DNA from: Lolium rigidum
Taxonomy: Eukaryota; Streptophyta; Magnoliopsida; Poales; Poaceae
Length of the DNA stretch: 64,000 bases
NCBI RefSeq assembly: GCF_022539505.1
Contig: NC_061508.1
Location: 65,357,754-65,421,753 of the forward strand
Reading direction: 5' to 3'
A program made the position numbers and the translations under genes. Below, in pieces: positions 1-8,985 of the stretch. Each line of letters starts with the position of its first letter. Within the stretch, counting starts at the first letter, position 1. The notes below the pieces were generated by a model. That model saw nothing but the letters and a program-made list of their open reading frames with translations. It had not been told where the DNA came from and ran no database searches.

Positions 1-24
1 TCAATAATCTTGTTGTTTTGTTGT

Positions 25-85
25 TCAATCCATTCTTTTGATTCATATTTGTTGTGTTTTCCAGATCTCTTGATCTGTTATATAT
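25..85 (+). repeat. 61-bp direct repeat, left copy
   Basis: This 61-bp stretch recurs in the same orientation at 1787-1847 with about six mismatches (roughly 90 % identity). Both copies run from TCAAT(C/T)CATTCTTTTGATTC to a TATATAT end. The pair brackets about 1.7 kb holding a MITE and a Harbinger-like element. It could be an old segmental duplication or two members of a short AT-rich repeat family. No coding potential was seen. Confidence 0.6.
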
Positions 86-108
86 TTCTTAATTTATCAC
101 TACAATAA

Positions 109-289
109 CAAAAATGCTAGACCTACTGGGTGTGTGTTACGGAAAAACCTTACGGGAGGACGTGGGGTTAATGGGTTGGTTGTTTTCCTTCACACATCGT
201 GATTTCAGGAATTCCCTACCTGTGGCTGCTCTCCACGTCAGTTCGTAAGCACAATCCCGTAGAATAATCCCGTAAGTCTAGCATTACTC
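109..289. mobile_element. MITE with 9-bp TSD (Mutator-type size)
   Basis: The ends are imperfect inverted repeats sharing AATGCTAGAC (left) and GTCTAGCATT (right). The element is flanked by a perfect 9-bp direct repeat CTACAATAA at 100-108 and 290-298. A 9-bp TSD is the size made by Mutator-like transposases, so a MULE-derived MITE of about 181 bp is the best call. The terminal inverted repeats are short and imperfect, and no transposase is present. Confidence 0.6.
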
Positions 290-457
290 CTACAATAAAG
301 CCGACTCATTCTTAGTGCTAATTCTCGGTCAGGTGATGTGATCAATATTGCAATTACAACCGACGTGAGGAATCACTAGTAGTACGAACCACAAAGCAAT
401 CTAACGGTCCAAGGAGTTGTTACTCATGATTCGAATCACCCGACAAACCAATGGTCC

Positions 458-503
458 AATTCTTTTTTCTTAGTTGCAAACTCATTTGCAACTTAAAAAA
501 ATT
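458..503. repeat. Short AT-rich inverted repeat
   Basis: AGTTGCAA and TTGCAACT arms around a 6-base loop continue into T-rich and A-rich arms, giving a hairpin of about 46 bp. It may be the remains of a small fold-back element. No TSD was found. Confidence 0.4.
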
Positions 504-525
504 CAGTAGCAACCCATGTCACAAC

Positions 526-1300
526 TCATGCTGCGCACGGCGGCGAACGGACATCTCGTCCTGCCGCCTGCGGCGTTCGAGGGCCTCGGCCAGTGAGGTG
601 TCCCACAGGACTGTCCTGGCCATAGAGTTGGCCTCCGCCTCCGTCGCCAGGGCCGCCACCTCCTCCGCCGCCGCCGCCTCCTCCTACTTCACCTAGGCTG
701 CCGCCTGCAACCCCGCCAGCTGGGCGACGAAGCGGGGCCCTGTCCCTAGCCGCCTCCGCCACCGCTTCATCTCTGGCGGCGATGGCGACCGCCAGCTCCC
801 GGTTCTCCTGCTCGACCCGCGCGGGAGAAGGGCCCCTCCGCTGGAGCGAGTCCAGGTCGGAGCACAGTACCCCCCAGCCATGGCGATCGCATAGCTGTTG
901 GTTTCCTCCTCCGCCAACCGCGCTAGCGGCGCTGGGCGTCCCCAGCGAGGGTCTCGAAGGACACGAGCAGAACGAGCTGGTCGCCGGCGCAGTCGAAGCG
1001 GCCGGGAACGGGGGCGTCGTCGTCCGCGATGTCGTGGATGACGGCGTCCGCTGGTGGGGCCGCCGGAGGGGCCGCTATCGCCGCCCACGCCTCCGCGAGC
1101 TCCGCCCTGGCGTCGCTGAGCTCGGCTATGGCGTTGGCGATCTCCGCCCTGGTCGCCCCGAGGCACCCTTCGACGCGCTCTGCCGCCTCCGCCACCGCCT
1201 CCGCAATCTCCGCCTCTGCCGCGGCCGCCTCCAGGTCTAGCTGATGGGCCTCAACGCCGGCGGCGACTACATCCTCCTCCGGGTGGAGGTGGCGGCACAT
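526..1300 (-). pseudogene. Broken Ala/Glu-rich coiled-coil ORF inside a Harbinger-like element
   Basis: I do not recognise the product. An ORF from ATG at 1300 to a stop at 923 gives 125 residues rich in Ala and Glu with a heptad-like pattern, so it is probably a coiled coil. Similar Ala/Glu/Arg-rich coding sequence (QENRELAVAIAARDEAVAEA) lies in another frame between 762 and 526, so the reading frame appears broken at least once near 920. GC content is far above the flanks. A TATA-like box lies about 95 bp upstream on the same strand. The sequence sits beside a Harbinger-type terminus at 1718, which suggests it is element cargo or an element-encoded accessory ORF. No transposase DDE motif was found. 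Function unknown. Confidence 0.4.
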
Positions 1301-1718
1301 CTGAACAACGTGCTCCCAACTAAGGTTCTACCCGGCCATGGATGGATGGTAAAGTTTAGCTTGAGGTGTGCCCGTCGCCCCCTCCAGTGTCCACCATATA
1401 TAGCCACAGCGGGACGGGAAACAGTGTTGGCGCGTAGGTCATTTCCCGCGCGCGCGAAACACCGGCGAAACTTGCCAATGTATTGGGCATGCGCGGGAAC
1501 GATGGTCGTCGCGCGGAAACATTTAATCGGCGGCGGCAGTCCTTGATGGGACGTAAAACGCCATTAGCGAGCTTGACGCTGTCCCCGCTAAAAAAAATAC
1601 GTCCGCACCGCTGGAGGTACCCCGACGCAAACGGTCGCCCTGGACCACATGGTGTCCGCGGTCCACCGCAAACGGACATTTCGGACGTCCGAAATGGGTT
1701 GGCCCGCTGGAGATGCCC
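1301..1718. mobile_element. PIF/Harbinger-like element, right terminal part
   Basis: The right end reads CGCTGGAGATGCCC followed by TAA. Its reverse complement GGGCATCTCCAGCG is a terminus type I associate with grass PIF/Harbinger-like elements, which make 3-bp TWA duplications. No matching left end (TTA then GGGCATCTCC) is visible between 1 and 1300. The element is therefore truncated or its left end has decayed, and its true start is unknown; the coiled-coil ORF at 526-1300 probably belongs to it. Family assignment is from memory of terminal sequence only. Confidence 0.45.
1395..1403 (-). promoter_or_regulatory. TATA-like box for the minus-strand ORF
   Basis: CTATATATG on the minus strand lies about 95 bp upstream of the ATG at 1300, at the AT-to-GC transition. 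The position suits a core promoter, but only the sequence pattern supports this. Confidence 0.35.
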
Positions 1719-1786
1719 TAATGCATGTGTGGATATCCAAAGAATAACCACTTGGTGTGTGTACAATTCTATAATTATGATTTTTT

Positions 1787-1847
1787 TCAATTCATTCTTT
1801 TGATTCCCATTTCTTGTGTTTTCCAGATCTCTTGATTTGCTATATAT
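1787..1847 (+). repeat. 61-bp direct repeat, right copy
   Basis: Partner of 25-85, about 90 % identical, with no gap needed in the alignment. The bases from 1848 to 2009 after it are AT-rich and hold nothing I can identify. Confidence 0.6.
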
Positions 1848-2756
1848 GTATCGAACTCTTGATATATCGATATAGTAAAGTTACAGCCCTGGCAACATAT
1901 TACCGATGGTAGTATCAAATAGCGTCAACATCGGTGGGTCCTTGTTTGCAACATCTACACACGCCTCAACGACTCTAGCGTAAAAATTTCAAGGAGCAGC
2001 AGTCTAAATATTCACCAGGAAATATGGAGAATTCTCGGGCTGCATGCATGGAAAAAAAATAGCGCGCTGTTCCAACGCTAATAGCATGCTACTAGTAAGC
2101 GTGCACGTGCAATGCACGTCTAGACTAACTCACATTATAATTAGTCTAAGCACTCTAGCACAACATTATAGGCTTACTCACGTGTAATGCATGTTTGGAA
2201 ATAAATTTATCACCTCATCGCAATGTGAAACCATGGATAATTACAAGGGGGATAATGTGTTGTCCAACGTCTAATATGAAGACAACAAATATATACCAAC
2301 GTCTAATCCCAAGACAACACTTATTATAAGTATCAATAGCACATATTGAATTAACGATGTAATTGGAGATACGTTAGAAATATGAGAACATAAATAGATA
2401 TTCCATAACCATTCCACTGACATGTAGGACTCGGAAAGAAAAATGGGCCAAAATCCCTTGTACCCATTTTAGAAAATAAATTCAAAACGTGAATACATTG
2501 GTATAGGAACACTCACTCAATCTGTGTATAGCGCTTCCTGATTCTCTGCCGGCTCGCCATTTTCTCTTTATTGGTGAACACAAATCTTGGAGATTCCAGT
2601 TCTTACAAATTGTTTGGAAATATGTTCAGCAAGCAGCCAAAACAGACCTAAGAGTATCGGCAGGAGTTCCCGAGAAAGAAATCAAACAAATATCTCTGCT
2701 TGCAGTGACCATACAAAGTCTCAAGTAAATATGGGAAAATCTAAACTACACGATCA

Positions 2757-3200
2757 TCACATCGCAAGATTGCCCAAGATGCCAAGCACCAGTCGTGGAT
2801 CGCTCTCACCTGTTCTTCCACTGTCCGAGCATCGGCAGCGATTTGGAGGCGCCTGGCCATTACACCAAATGCCAACACATTCTCGGACATATGGTCTTTG
2901 CCGCTACCCAACAACCTTCCCTCCTCGATATGGAACTCCGTCGCCCTCATTATACTATGGAAGATTTGGGATGCCAGAAACGCCAAAGTATTCAGAGCGG
3001 TTGATCAATCAGCGGCGACGGCACTTAGCAACATTATTTCAGACCTCACTCTATGGTCCCACCGCTTCAAGAAAGCGGAATTGAGTACACGCCGACGTGT
3101 GGCGTGACTACCTCTCCCTCTGTAACCTACAAAACAGTTCTTGATGCAATATATTCAGGTGGGGATCCTCTCCCCCCCGGTGAAAGCTTCAAAAAAAAAA
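2757..3200 (+). mobile_element. 5'-truncated LINE tail with perfect TSD
   Basis: The A-tail lies at 3191-3200 and the perfect TSD CTACACGATCA at 2746-2756 and 3201-3211. The coding part ends in the zf-RVT module of plant LINE ORF2: DCPRCQAP then DRSHLFFHCP (Cys-X2-Cys, His, Cys) near 2768-2830, then SIWNSVALIILWKIWDARN in another frame near 2920-2985, so at least one frameshift is present. The 3' UTR ends with GGTGAAAGCTTC before the A-tail, which resembles other grass LINE ends as I remember them. It was inserted inside the hAT element. Confidence 0.85.
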
Positions 3201-3211
3201 CTACACGATCA

Positions 3212-4883
3212 CGTACTGTAAGGTAGTATAATTTTGAAAACAATTACAATAGACTACAACAATGGTTCTATGCATAATTATTCTAACAGACCAAACAAAT
3301 CACCAAGTAAGCTGACAGATCATGCATTGCGGTAATATGTTCCAAGTACAGTAGGTTGTAGAAGCAAGATAAAATATTCTTGCTAGTTCACCTAGATGTG
3401 CATATGACAACAAAAAGTTAGCAAAAATTCTAATCATCAACAGCTTAACAATGTAAATTGTTAGAATATTTGGTAGAGGCTTGAGCTGTGCAATACTGAC
3501 ACCTTTACCGTGATAATCAGAAAAACAAAAAGGAGCAAACATCAGAAAAAAAGTTGTAGAGCATTTACCAAAAAAGAAAGCACAGCATGTATTATAGGTT
3601 CAGCTCAGGATTTCAATATGAAAACATAAGAGACAATGAGGCTATGCGGTTCCTATATAGAAGTTCAAGTGTTCCAAGTATCATCATCATACTCTGTTTT
3701 CATTACCATCAGACGCTGGTTGACGGTCACCATAAGGCCATTTGAGCCCATAGCTGAAAGTTTAGAAAGTTGTAGATTTTAAATTATTTCGTATTGTAAA
3801 ATGGAGCACATATATCATACATTTGGCAGAGGGCAAAAGACAGTAATCATGCACATGACATTATATGGATAGTTATGAAAGTACTATCTTAGATTTAAGC
3901 CCAGTGATCGTGCTGAATGATGTTCTTGTTATTCCTTGCACATAGACACCATATGCATTTCATGTTTTCGCAGTATCTATGCAAGTTAGGAGCAATAGTT
4001 GTACTTTAACATATGGATCTAATGATGAAGCTTGTCATGTCCCTTTGCTTCTCCTATGTTTCCTTCAAGCACTGCTAGGCTTTGGGATATACAATCAAGC
4101 TAAATCTAGAGCTCTAAGGTACCACCAACATATAACATCCTCGCAGAGCCTCTCACCGCTACCGAAGTTATATGCACTGTTATAAGTTTGAAACGAATCA
4201 TGTATCTTGTTTAATTGAAGAATGCACAGAAACTAATATTATCAACGAAGTGTTCAAGTGTGTATCCCAACATGATTACAAAGTCTTTATTTGAACAAAG
4301 ATGCAACCAGGTGTAGACCATTTTCATATCAATCACCATACAATCTCATTCAAACATAGAATTGATTTCTTGGAATATTTAGAGTGAATAACATAATTTT
4401 AAGATGAATAATGCAAAAAAACTTGCATGGAAGAAAAACAACAAATCTCTCTTGCAACCTTTCTTAGTTCCATATGCATGGCTCAAGGATTAAATATTTG
4501 TGTCTGTACAATAAAAAAAACTACCATCTAAATATTTCGACACTTCGAAATAATACACTGATGTTAGTATAGAAAAGTGATCATTCAGACCGTGAAGAAT
4601 GCACTCACTTCCTAGAAGATTTTTTTGTCTAGCATCTCAGAGATAAGAGCGAAATAAACAACGGCAAGACAAACTTTGGTACTTTTCAGGGATAATAAAA
4701 TATACCCAAATGCATCAGTGTGCAGGATAATCGCACCGGCATAATTTCCTGAACCTGGTCTGTATAAACATAAGTTGGTTGGCTGTTGTGCTGCATGCAA
4801 AAGTGATTTAGAAAGATGTGGGGGCACACAAGTGTTTTAGGAAGATATCAGAAAGTAAATATATGTTTGATAAATGGTATAAC
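3212..4883. other. AT-rich interior of the hAT element, no gene recognised
   Basis: AT-rich sequence with only short ORFs. A minus-strand 71-codon ORF at 4612-4827 lies downstream of the GC-rich ORF at 4884-5453 and could be a following exon, but I cannot confirm splice sites or a product. Confidence 0.4.
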
Positions 4884-5453
4884 TCACATATCACAGCCGG
4901 AAAACAGTGGAAGTGTACCATCAAGGCGAGTGGGACGCCATCTGCAGAACTTCGGTAGAATCGTTTGATCTAGGGAGGAATTCAGAAATCTCTTTGTTAG
5001 AACCCTGCAAAATTCTGGTGTCATACATGTCGAAGAAGAGCAGAAACCTATAATAAGTGAAACGTGATGGGCGTAGGGCTTCACCTGGAAGATGAAGTGT
5101 CGGACAACAGAGGCAACGACGTCGAGCGTGGCAGCGCTAGAGCCGATGCGGGCTGCGTTGGAGGCTGGAACAGCAAGGACGGCGACAGAGGCCGAAAAGC
5201 GGCTGAGGCGTCGTGCACGGCGAGCTGGCAGTCGTAGATCACGACATGCTCGGACTTCCGGTTGTGAGCGCGATGAGGCCCCCAAGGTGACACCCTCGCC
5301 GGGGCACGCGCCAACAGCCGCAGCCAGGCATCCCTCCTTCCGCCTCCTCGCCGCCATATGCGCTCTCCACCGGTGTTGATGATCCATCCCCTCCAGCGCC
5401 CGCAGATCGCCATCGAAGTATTGATTGAGTTTGTCTACTCGGCTACTCACCAA
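4884..5453 (-). pseudogene. Exon-like GC-rich ORF of unknown identity carried by the hAT element
   Basis: An ORF of 189 codons starts at 5453 and is rich in Arg, Ala and Ser. An overlapping frame (5413-5081, 110 codons) is also open. It is the only GC-rich island in an AT-rich element. The coding-like stretch ends at CTTCCAG followed by GTGAAG near 5083-5095, which resembles an exon/intron boundary. I do not recognise any domain in either frame and cannot say which is real. It may be a captured host-gene first exon, since hAT and other DNA transposons do capture gene fragments, or a chance ORF. Confidence 0.3.
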
Positions 5454-5903
5454 TCATAAAGAAGGAGCTCCCCATATGGGTGTGAGGGCGACAAATCAGG
5501 AAGAAAAGAGGATTTAGCGGCATTAATTATGTCATAACGCGATTCCCGTCCGTGAAATTAGTGCGTGCGGGTGGGGATCTGGAGTTTCGAAGGAAGTTAC
5601 CTAGTAGATGCGTGATTTTAGGGAGGGGGGAAGGGTGGTGTGAGAGGTGAGGGGGAGAACAAATGAATTTGCGTCGCTAGATGAACGCATCTGAACGGCC
5701 AAGATTTAGTTTTCCAACAAACTTCTTGCCTTTATAAGTAGTGGAGATGGAGATGGAGATAGTATATCTGGAGAGCTGACGCAACGCTATTTTGGTGCTA
5801 TAGCGCGCTATTCGCGTTAATAGCACGCTATAGCATGCTAATAGCGTATTTTTAGACCCACACTATTTTGTCATAGCGCGCTATTTTTTTCCTTGGCTGC
5901 ATG

Positions 5904-6660
5904 ATACTTTAGCAGAAATATGCACGCTGGAAGCCAATGGAGGGGCAATTCTTGAAACCTTACTGCGTGATACATCAGTAAAGGCTCCTTTCCTTCCTAA
6001 GGTGGACAGAAATGATTTGGTTACAACGGCGATCTGGTATATATGGTGGGAAAGACGGCAAGCAACGCACGGGGAGGCGGTCCAAGCTCCTCCTAGAACG
6101 GCCCAAGCAATTTCTACTTTGGCGCTGAATTATTCAAAAGTGAAGAACATTACAGGGGGAATACTCAGACGTGGATGGACAAAGCCTCGAGAAGATTTTC
6201 TAAAACTGAATGTGGATGCTGGTTTCAGTGTTGATGCAGGATCGGGTTCTTCTGGAGCAATCATCAGGATCACCGAGGACTTTTTGTGGGTGCTAGTACA
6301 TGTGTCATCCCTTTCATATCGGATGTGGCGTCGGCAGAGGCTCGTGCCCTTAAGGATGGTCTTATTCTGGCGGGCAATCTTGGGTGTTCTAGGCTCGAGG
6401 TAGAATCTGATTGTATGGAGGTGATCGACGTGATGAAGAACGGAGGAAATTCGCTGGGCCCTGCTGCGGCGATTTATGAGGAGTGCTCTTTCCTTAGTCG
6501 TAATTTCACTGAAGTTGTGTTCTCTCATTGTCCTAGAGAAGCAAATAGAGTAGCCGATTTGTTAGCTAGCAGTTCGGAGGGTTCTCAGACTATTGTATGG
6601 ATTGATGAACCCCCTGACTACATTAAGGGCCTCCTAGCTGATGATGTATCGATTCTGTAA
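5904..6660 (+). pseudogene. LINE ORF2 C-terminus with RNase H domain, frameshifted
   Basis: Encodes the RNase H-like domain that ends many plant LINE ORF2 proteins; the intact enzyme would remove RNA from RNA/DNA hybrids during target-primed reverse transcription. Visible motifs are LVTTAIWYIWWERRQ, KLNVDAGF (first catalytic Asp), EARALKDGL (catalytic Glu) and LEVESDCMEVIDV (catalytic Asp), then CPREANRVADLLA near the end. The first half reads in one frame to about 6265 and the rest in another, joined by what looks like a single missing G in the conserved IIRDHRG motif near 6268. The 5' codons lie across the hAT insertion at 2022-2046. It belongs to the LINE at 2022-6777. Confidence 0.8.
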
Positions 6661-6885
6661 AACTCCAGGCAGCAAGTTTGTTGACACACACTTTTTCTTA
6701 TCAGGATATCGAAGGGGACTGGAAGGTTTTTAATGAGGCGGGCTTGCTGATCTTATATAATGATGAATTAAAAAAAAATTCACTAGGAAGTGGTGCGCGG
6801 CGGCAGGCCCTTGGATGCTACAGTGAGCATGATAACTTAGCTAATTTATCAGTTTTTGTCATTGAGGTTGTGATGGAGTATTCCG

Positions 6886-8022
6886 TTTTTTTTGCTTTCT
6901 TTGAAATTGGGCGTCCGATCCCAGCCTCTGCATCAAGTGATACATACGGATGCTTTTATTAAAAATCCAACTAGTATTACAAGTATCAGCATTCTAACTA
7001 TTACAGATCATGGATCACAACCATCTAAAAAAGATTAACGTGCAACGTTTTGCAGCACATGTCCAGCGTAGAAATCCCATGCTACCGTTGCTAGTTGGTT
7101 GCACCCAGTATCCAAAGCTTGGCGGTCCTTCTGCGGTTGGATATAGGACCACATATGGATCGAATGAGTAACCAAGGGGATAACCTTCAAAAATGATAGA
7201 AAGCTTTTTTTTTGTTAAAATTCAATCGTTGGGCACATTCCAATCCGCCCAAAGCAAAGGACACACACCAAATCTAATGTGGTCTTTGTATTTTTTCGCG
7301 ACCCTATTTAACCTATTGCCCAACATATTCGTAATATTCGAAGGTGGGGGTATATTAAAATCCATTTAAACAATCCTCATAATCATCTTAGTAAAAGGAC
7401 ATGCTATAAACAGATGTTGTATTGTCTCATCTTGATCAAAAAACAACATTTAACACAACCTTGCCAATTAAGTTTAGCCAAGTTAGCTTTTATTAGAATC
7501 ACTTTCTTATATCGAAACCACATGAAAATCTTAATTTTTAGTGAAACTTTCATCTTCCAAATACATTTCTTAAGGAAGACAGTATGATCATTCAACAAAT
7601 CAATATACATAGATTTAATAGAGAATACACCAGAAGCAGTCAGGCCCCATTTGAAAGAATCCTCGGTATCAGTTAGCTGAACCAATATTTTTTCGAAAAT
7701 GGGTATTTTATTACTTGCGCAATAGACCCGGCATCTGCATAACTGAGATGCACACAGCCGCACACGAATTCATTACAAAACCACACAAAAGGGTTCAAAG
7801 ATCAAAAAACATAGTCCAAAGAACAGTAACAAATTAAGACTAGCTAGGAGGGTCTAGCTGAACCAATATGACTCTATGTAAAAGATCCCATTTATTTTCA
7901 TTCAAAGTTCGTCTAAATCCTATATTTAGAGGGTTTGATGCTAGAACAGTGTGTACAGTGATATTCTTATGATTAACAATATTATAAAGAGATGGATACT
8001 CATCCGCCAATGGTTTCTTCCG
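6886..8022 (-). mobile_element. 5'-truncated LINE on the minus strand
   Basis: Read on the minus strand it starts near 8022 (PLADEYPSLYNIV), passes ITVHTVLASNPLNIGFRR near 7915-7970 and WGLTASGVFSIKSMY near 7610-7655, continues through HLFISCPFTK and CPLLWADWN (zf-RVT region, 7230-7400) and ends in a 3' UTR with a GATGCAGAGGCTGG motif and an A-tail (T-run 6886-6893 on the plus strand). The ORF is split by a nested LINE tail at 7689-7854 and has stop codons, so it is dead. I found no convincing TSD, and the 5' truncation point is approximate. Confidence 0.75.
7689..7854 (-). mobile_element. 166-bp LINE 3' tail nested in another LINE
   Basis: A perfect 15-bp TSD TAGCTGAACCAATAT (7674-7688 and 7855-7869) flanks an extremely 5'-truncated insert. 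On the minus strand it is 3' UTR only: GTGTGCATCTCAGTTATGCA, CCGGG, AATAAAATACCC, then a short A-tail. Its insertion point lies between QL and TDTED of the host LINE ORF2. Confidence 0.85.
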
Positions 8023-8403
8023 TGTACCCAAAAAAAAAAAGAGCGACACAGCTTCTGTGCGTGTATGGTTTCCGGCTGATACGCGTGCACCAAAAAAAAA
8101 AAAAGCAACCAAATCGAGGAGTGGCAGATCTATTTGAGGCTAAGGGGGTGCACTAGACACCGAATAGAACTATTTTTCTTTGTAAAATGGCAAACTTTCA
8201 CCGAGTCGAGCTATTTGATGCGAGCTTCGCCATGCATTCGCGTGCACCAGCGAGCCTCTGACGTGTTGTGTTCAGTAGTTGGCCGGGGAGAGCACGATAG
8301 GATGAGGATACACCGTCGCGGAGCACGCAATTCTTTGCTCCCATGCCCGATGAAGCGAAGAATGAAAAGTGGCCTGTGAAGTAGAGATGCAAATGGATCA
8401 CTA
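8023..8403. other. Unassigned sequence
   Basis: It begins with two A-runs (8031-8041 and 8092-8104) separated by about 50 bp, possibly the ends of short retroposed pieces. The rest shows no ORF with recognisable content and no repeat ends. Confidence 0.4.
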
Positions 8404-8505
8404 TTAGGGTACCTCTAGTTTGGTGCAAAAAACAAACTAACTATGATGAGGTCATCCAACAAGTTAGTTTATTTTGTAGACTAAAGAGAGTAGAGGGTAC
8501 CCTAA
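8404..8505. mobile_element. 102-bp fold-back MITE, TA target site
   Basis: The terminal inverted repeats TTAGGGTACCTCTA (left) and TAGAGGGTACCCTAA (right) are flanked by TA on both sides (8402-8403 and 8506-8507). Inner arms also pair (AACAAACTAACT with AGTTAGTTTA), so nearly the whole element folds into one hairpin around a loop near 8445-8458. A TA duplication fits a Tc1/mariner-derived MITE, although the ends are not the classic Stowaway CTCCCTCC. Confidence 0.6.
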
Positions 8506-8507
8506 TA

Positions 8508-8985
8508 TTGACCCACATGCATGCATCATTACCCTAAAGAATGGATTCGCTCGGCCTCACCATGTCCTAAACAAGATGTGATGCCACCTTTGTATAGGCA
8601 ACACGTGCGCCAAACGACAGAAAAACAAATCGAGTTTAGCTGCGCGTTGTTTTCGGTCGGTGGCCACCGTTCATCGCATCTGTCGTCAGCCGGGAAAAGA
8701 GCCAGACAGGTTACATAAAGATAAGAAGGACGCGCGCGCGGCGGCTAATTCTCCAGCTTGACACAGAGAAGAAGTCTCCTCCGAAGGATCGATTCTCTAG
8801 TGTGCCGAAAGTAGTTCCGTCGAAAAGAAAGGAAGCGGTTCCAACTGCGCCTCCCGACTTGTATTACGGCTGCTAGGAATTCCCAGACATGTGGCCCAAC
8901 ACCCCTTCCGGACCCGCAGGTCGGTGGCACATACCCAGCCAGGAAGCTACTTCCCAGCTCGCCATGCCACAGTCAGCGCGGTCCG
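8508..8985. other. Unassigned low-repeat DNA flanking element A
   Basis: Moderately GC-rich sequence without a convincing ORF. It ends in GTCCG (8981-8985), the left target-site copy of element A. The native DNA continues at 28725 on the other side of A. Confidence 0.5.

Larger units (their letters stand above)
2047..5895. mobile_element. Non-autonomous hAT-type DNA transposon
   Basis: A perfect 8-bp TSD GCTGCATG (2039-2046 and 5896-5903) flanks terminal inverted repeats that start CATGGAAAAAAAATAGCGCG on the left and CAAGGAAAAAAATAGCGCG on the right (read inward). An 8-bp TSD and CA-starting ends are hAT hallmarks. Subterminal palindromic motifs (TAGCGCGCTA, CGCTATAGC, ACGCTAATAGC) crowd both ends, as expected of transposase-binding sites. 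No hAT transposase ORF was found in 3.8 kb. The interior carries a LINE tail (2757-3200) and a GC-rich exon-like stretch (4884-5453). It is inserted in the coding part of the LINE 2022-6777. Confidence 0.75.
2022..6777 (+). mobile_element. 5'-truncated LINE, interrupted by a hAT element
   Basis: This is the 3' end of a grass non-LTR retrotransposon. The 3' end is an A-run at 6770-6778. A 12-bp TSD, ATTCACCAGGAA at 2010-2021 and ATTCACTAGGAA at 6778-6789 (one mismatch), brackets it. LINE sequence starts at 2022 and is cut at 2046 by the hAT element at 2047-5895, resuming at 5904. Removing the hAT and one TSD copy leaves an open frame reading IWRILGLH then DTLAEICTLEA, as expected for ORF2. Only the C-terminal part of ORF2 (end of the RT-associated region and RNase H) and the 3' UTR are present. 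Confidence 0.75.

Noticed and set aside
6886..8030. TSD for the minus-strand LINE
   Set aside because: Only a 5-base match (TTCCG) between the flanks, too short to be convincing.
8745..8930. Small host gene or promoter next to element A
   Set aside because: Only a 61-codon ORF without motif; no splice or promoter pattern that can be defended.
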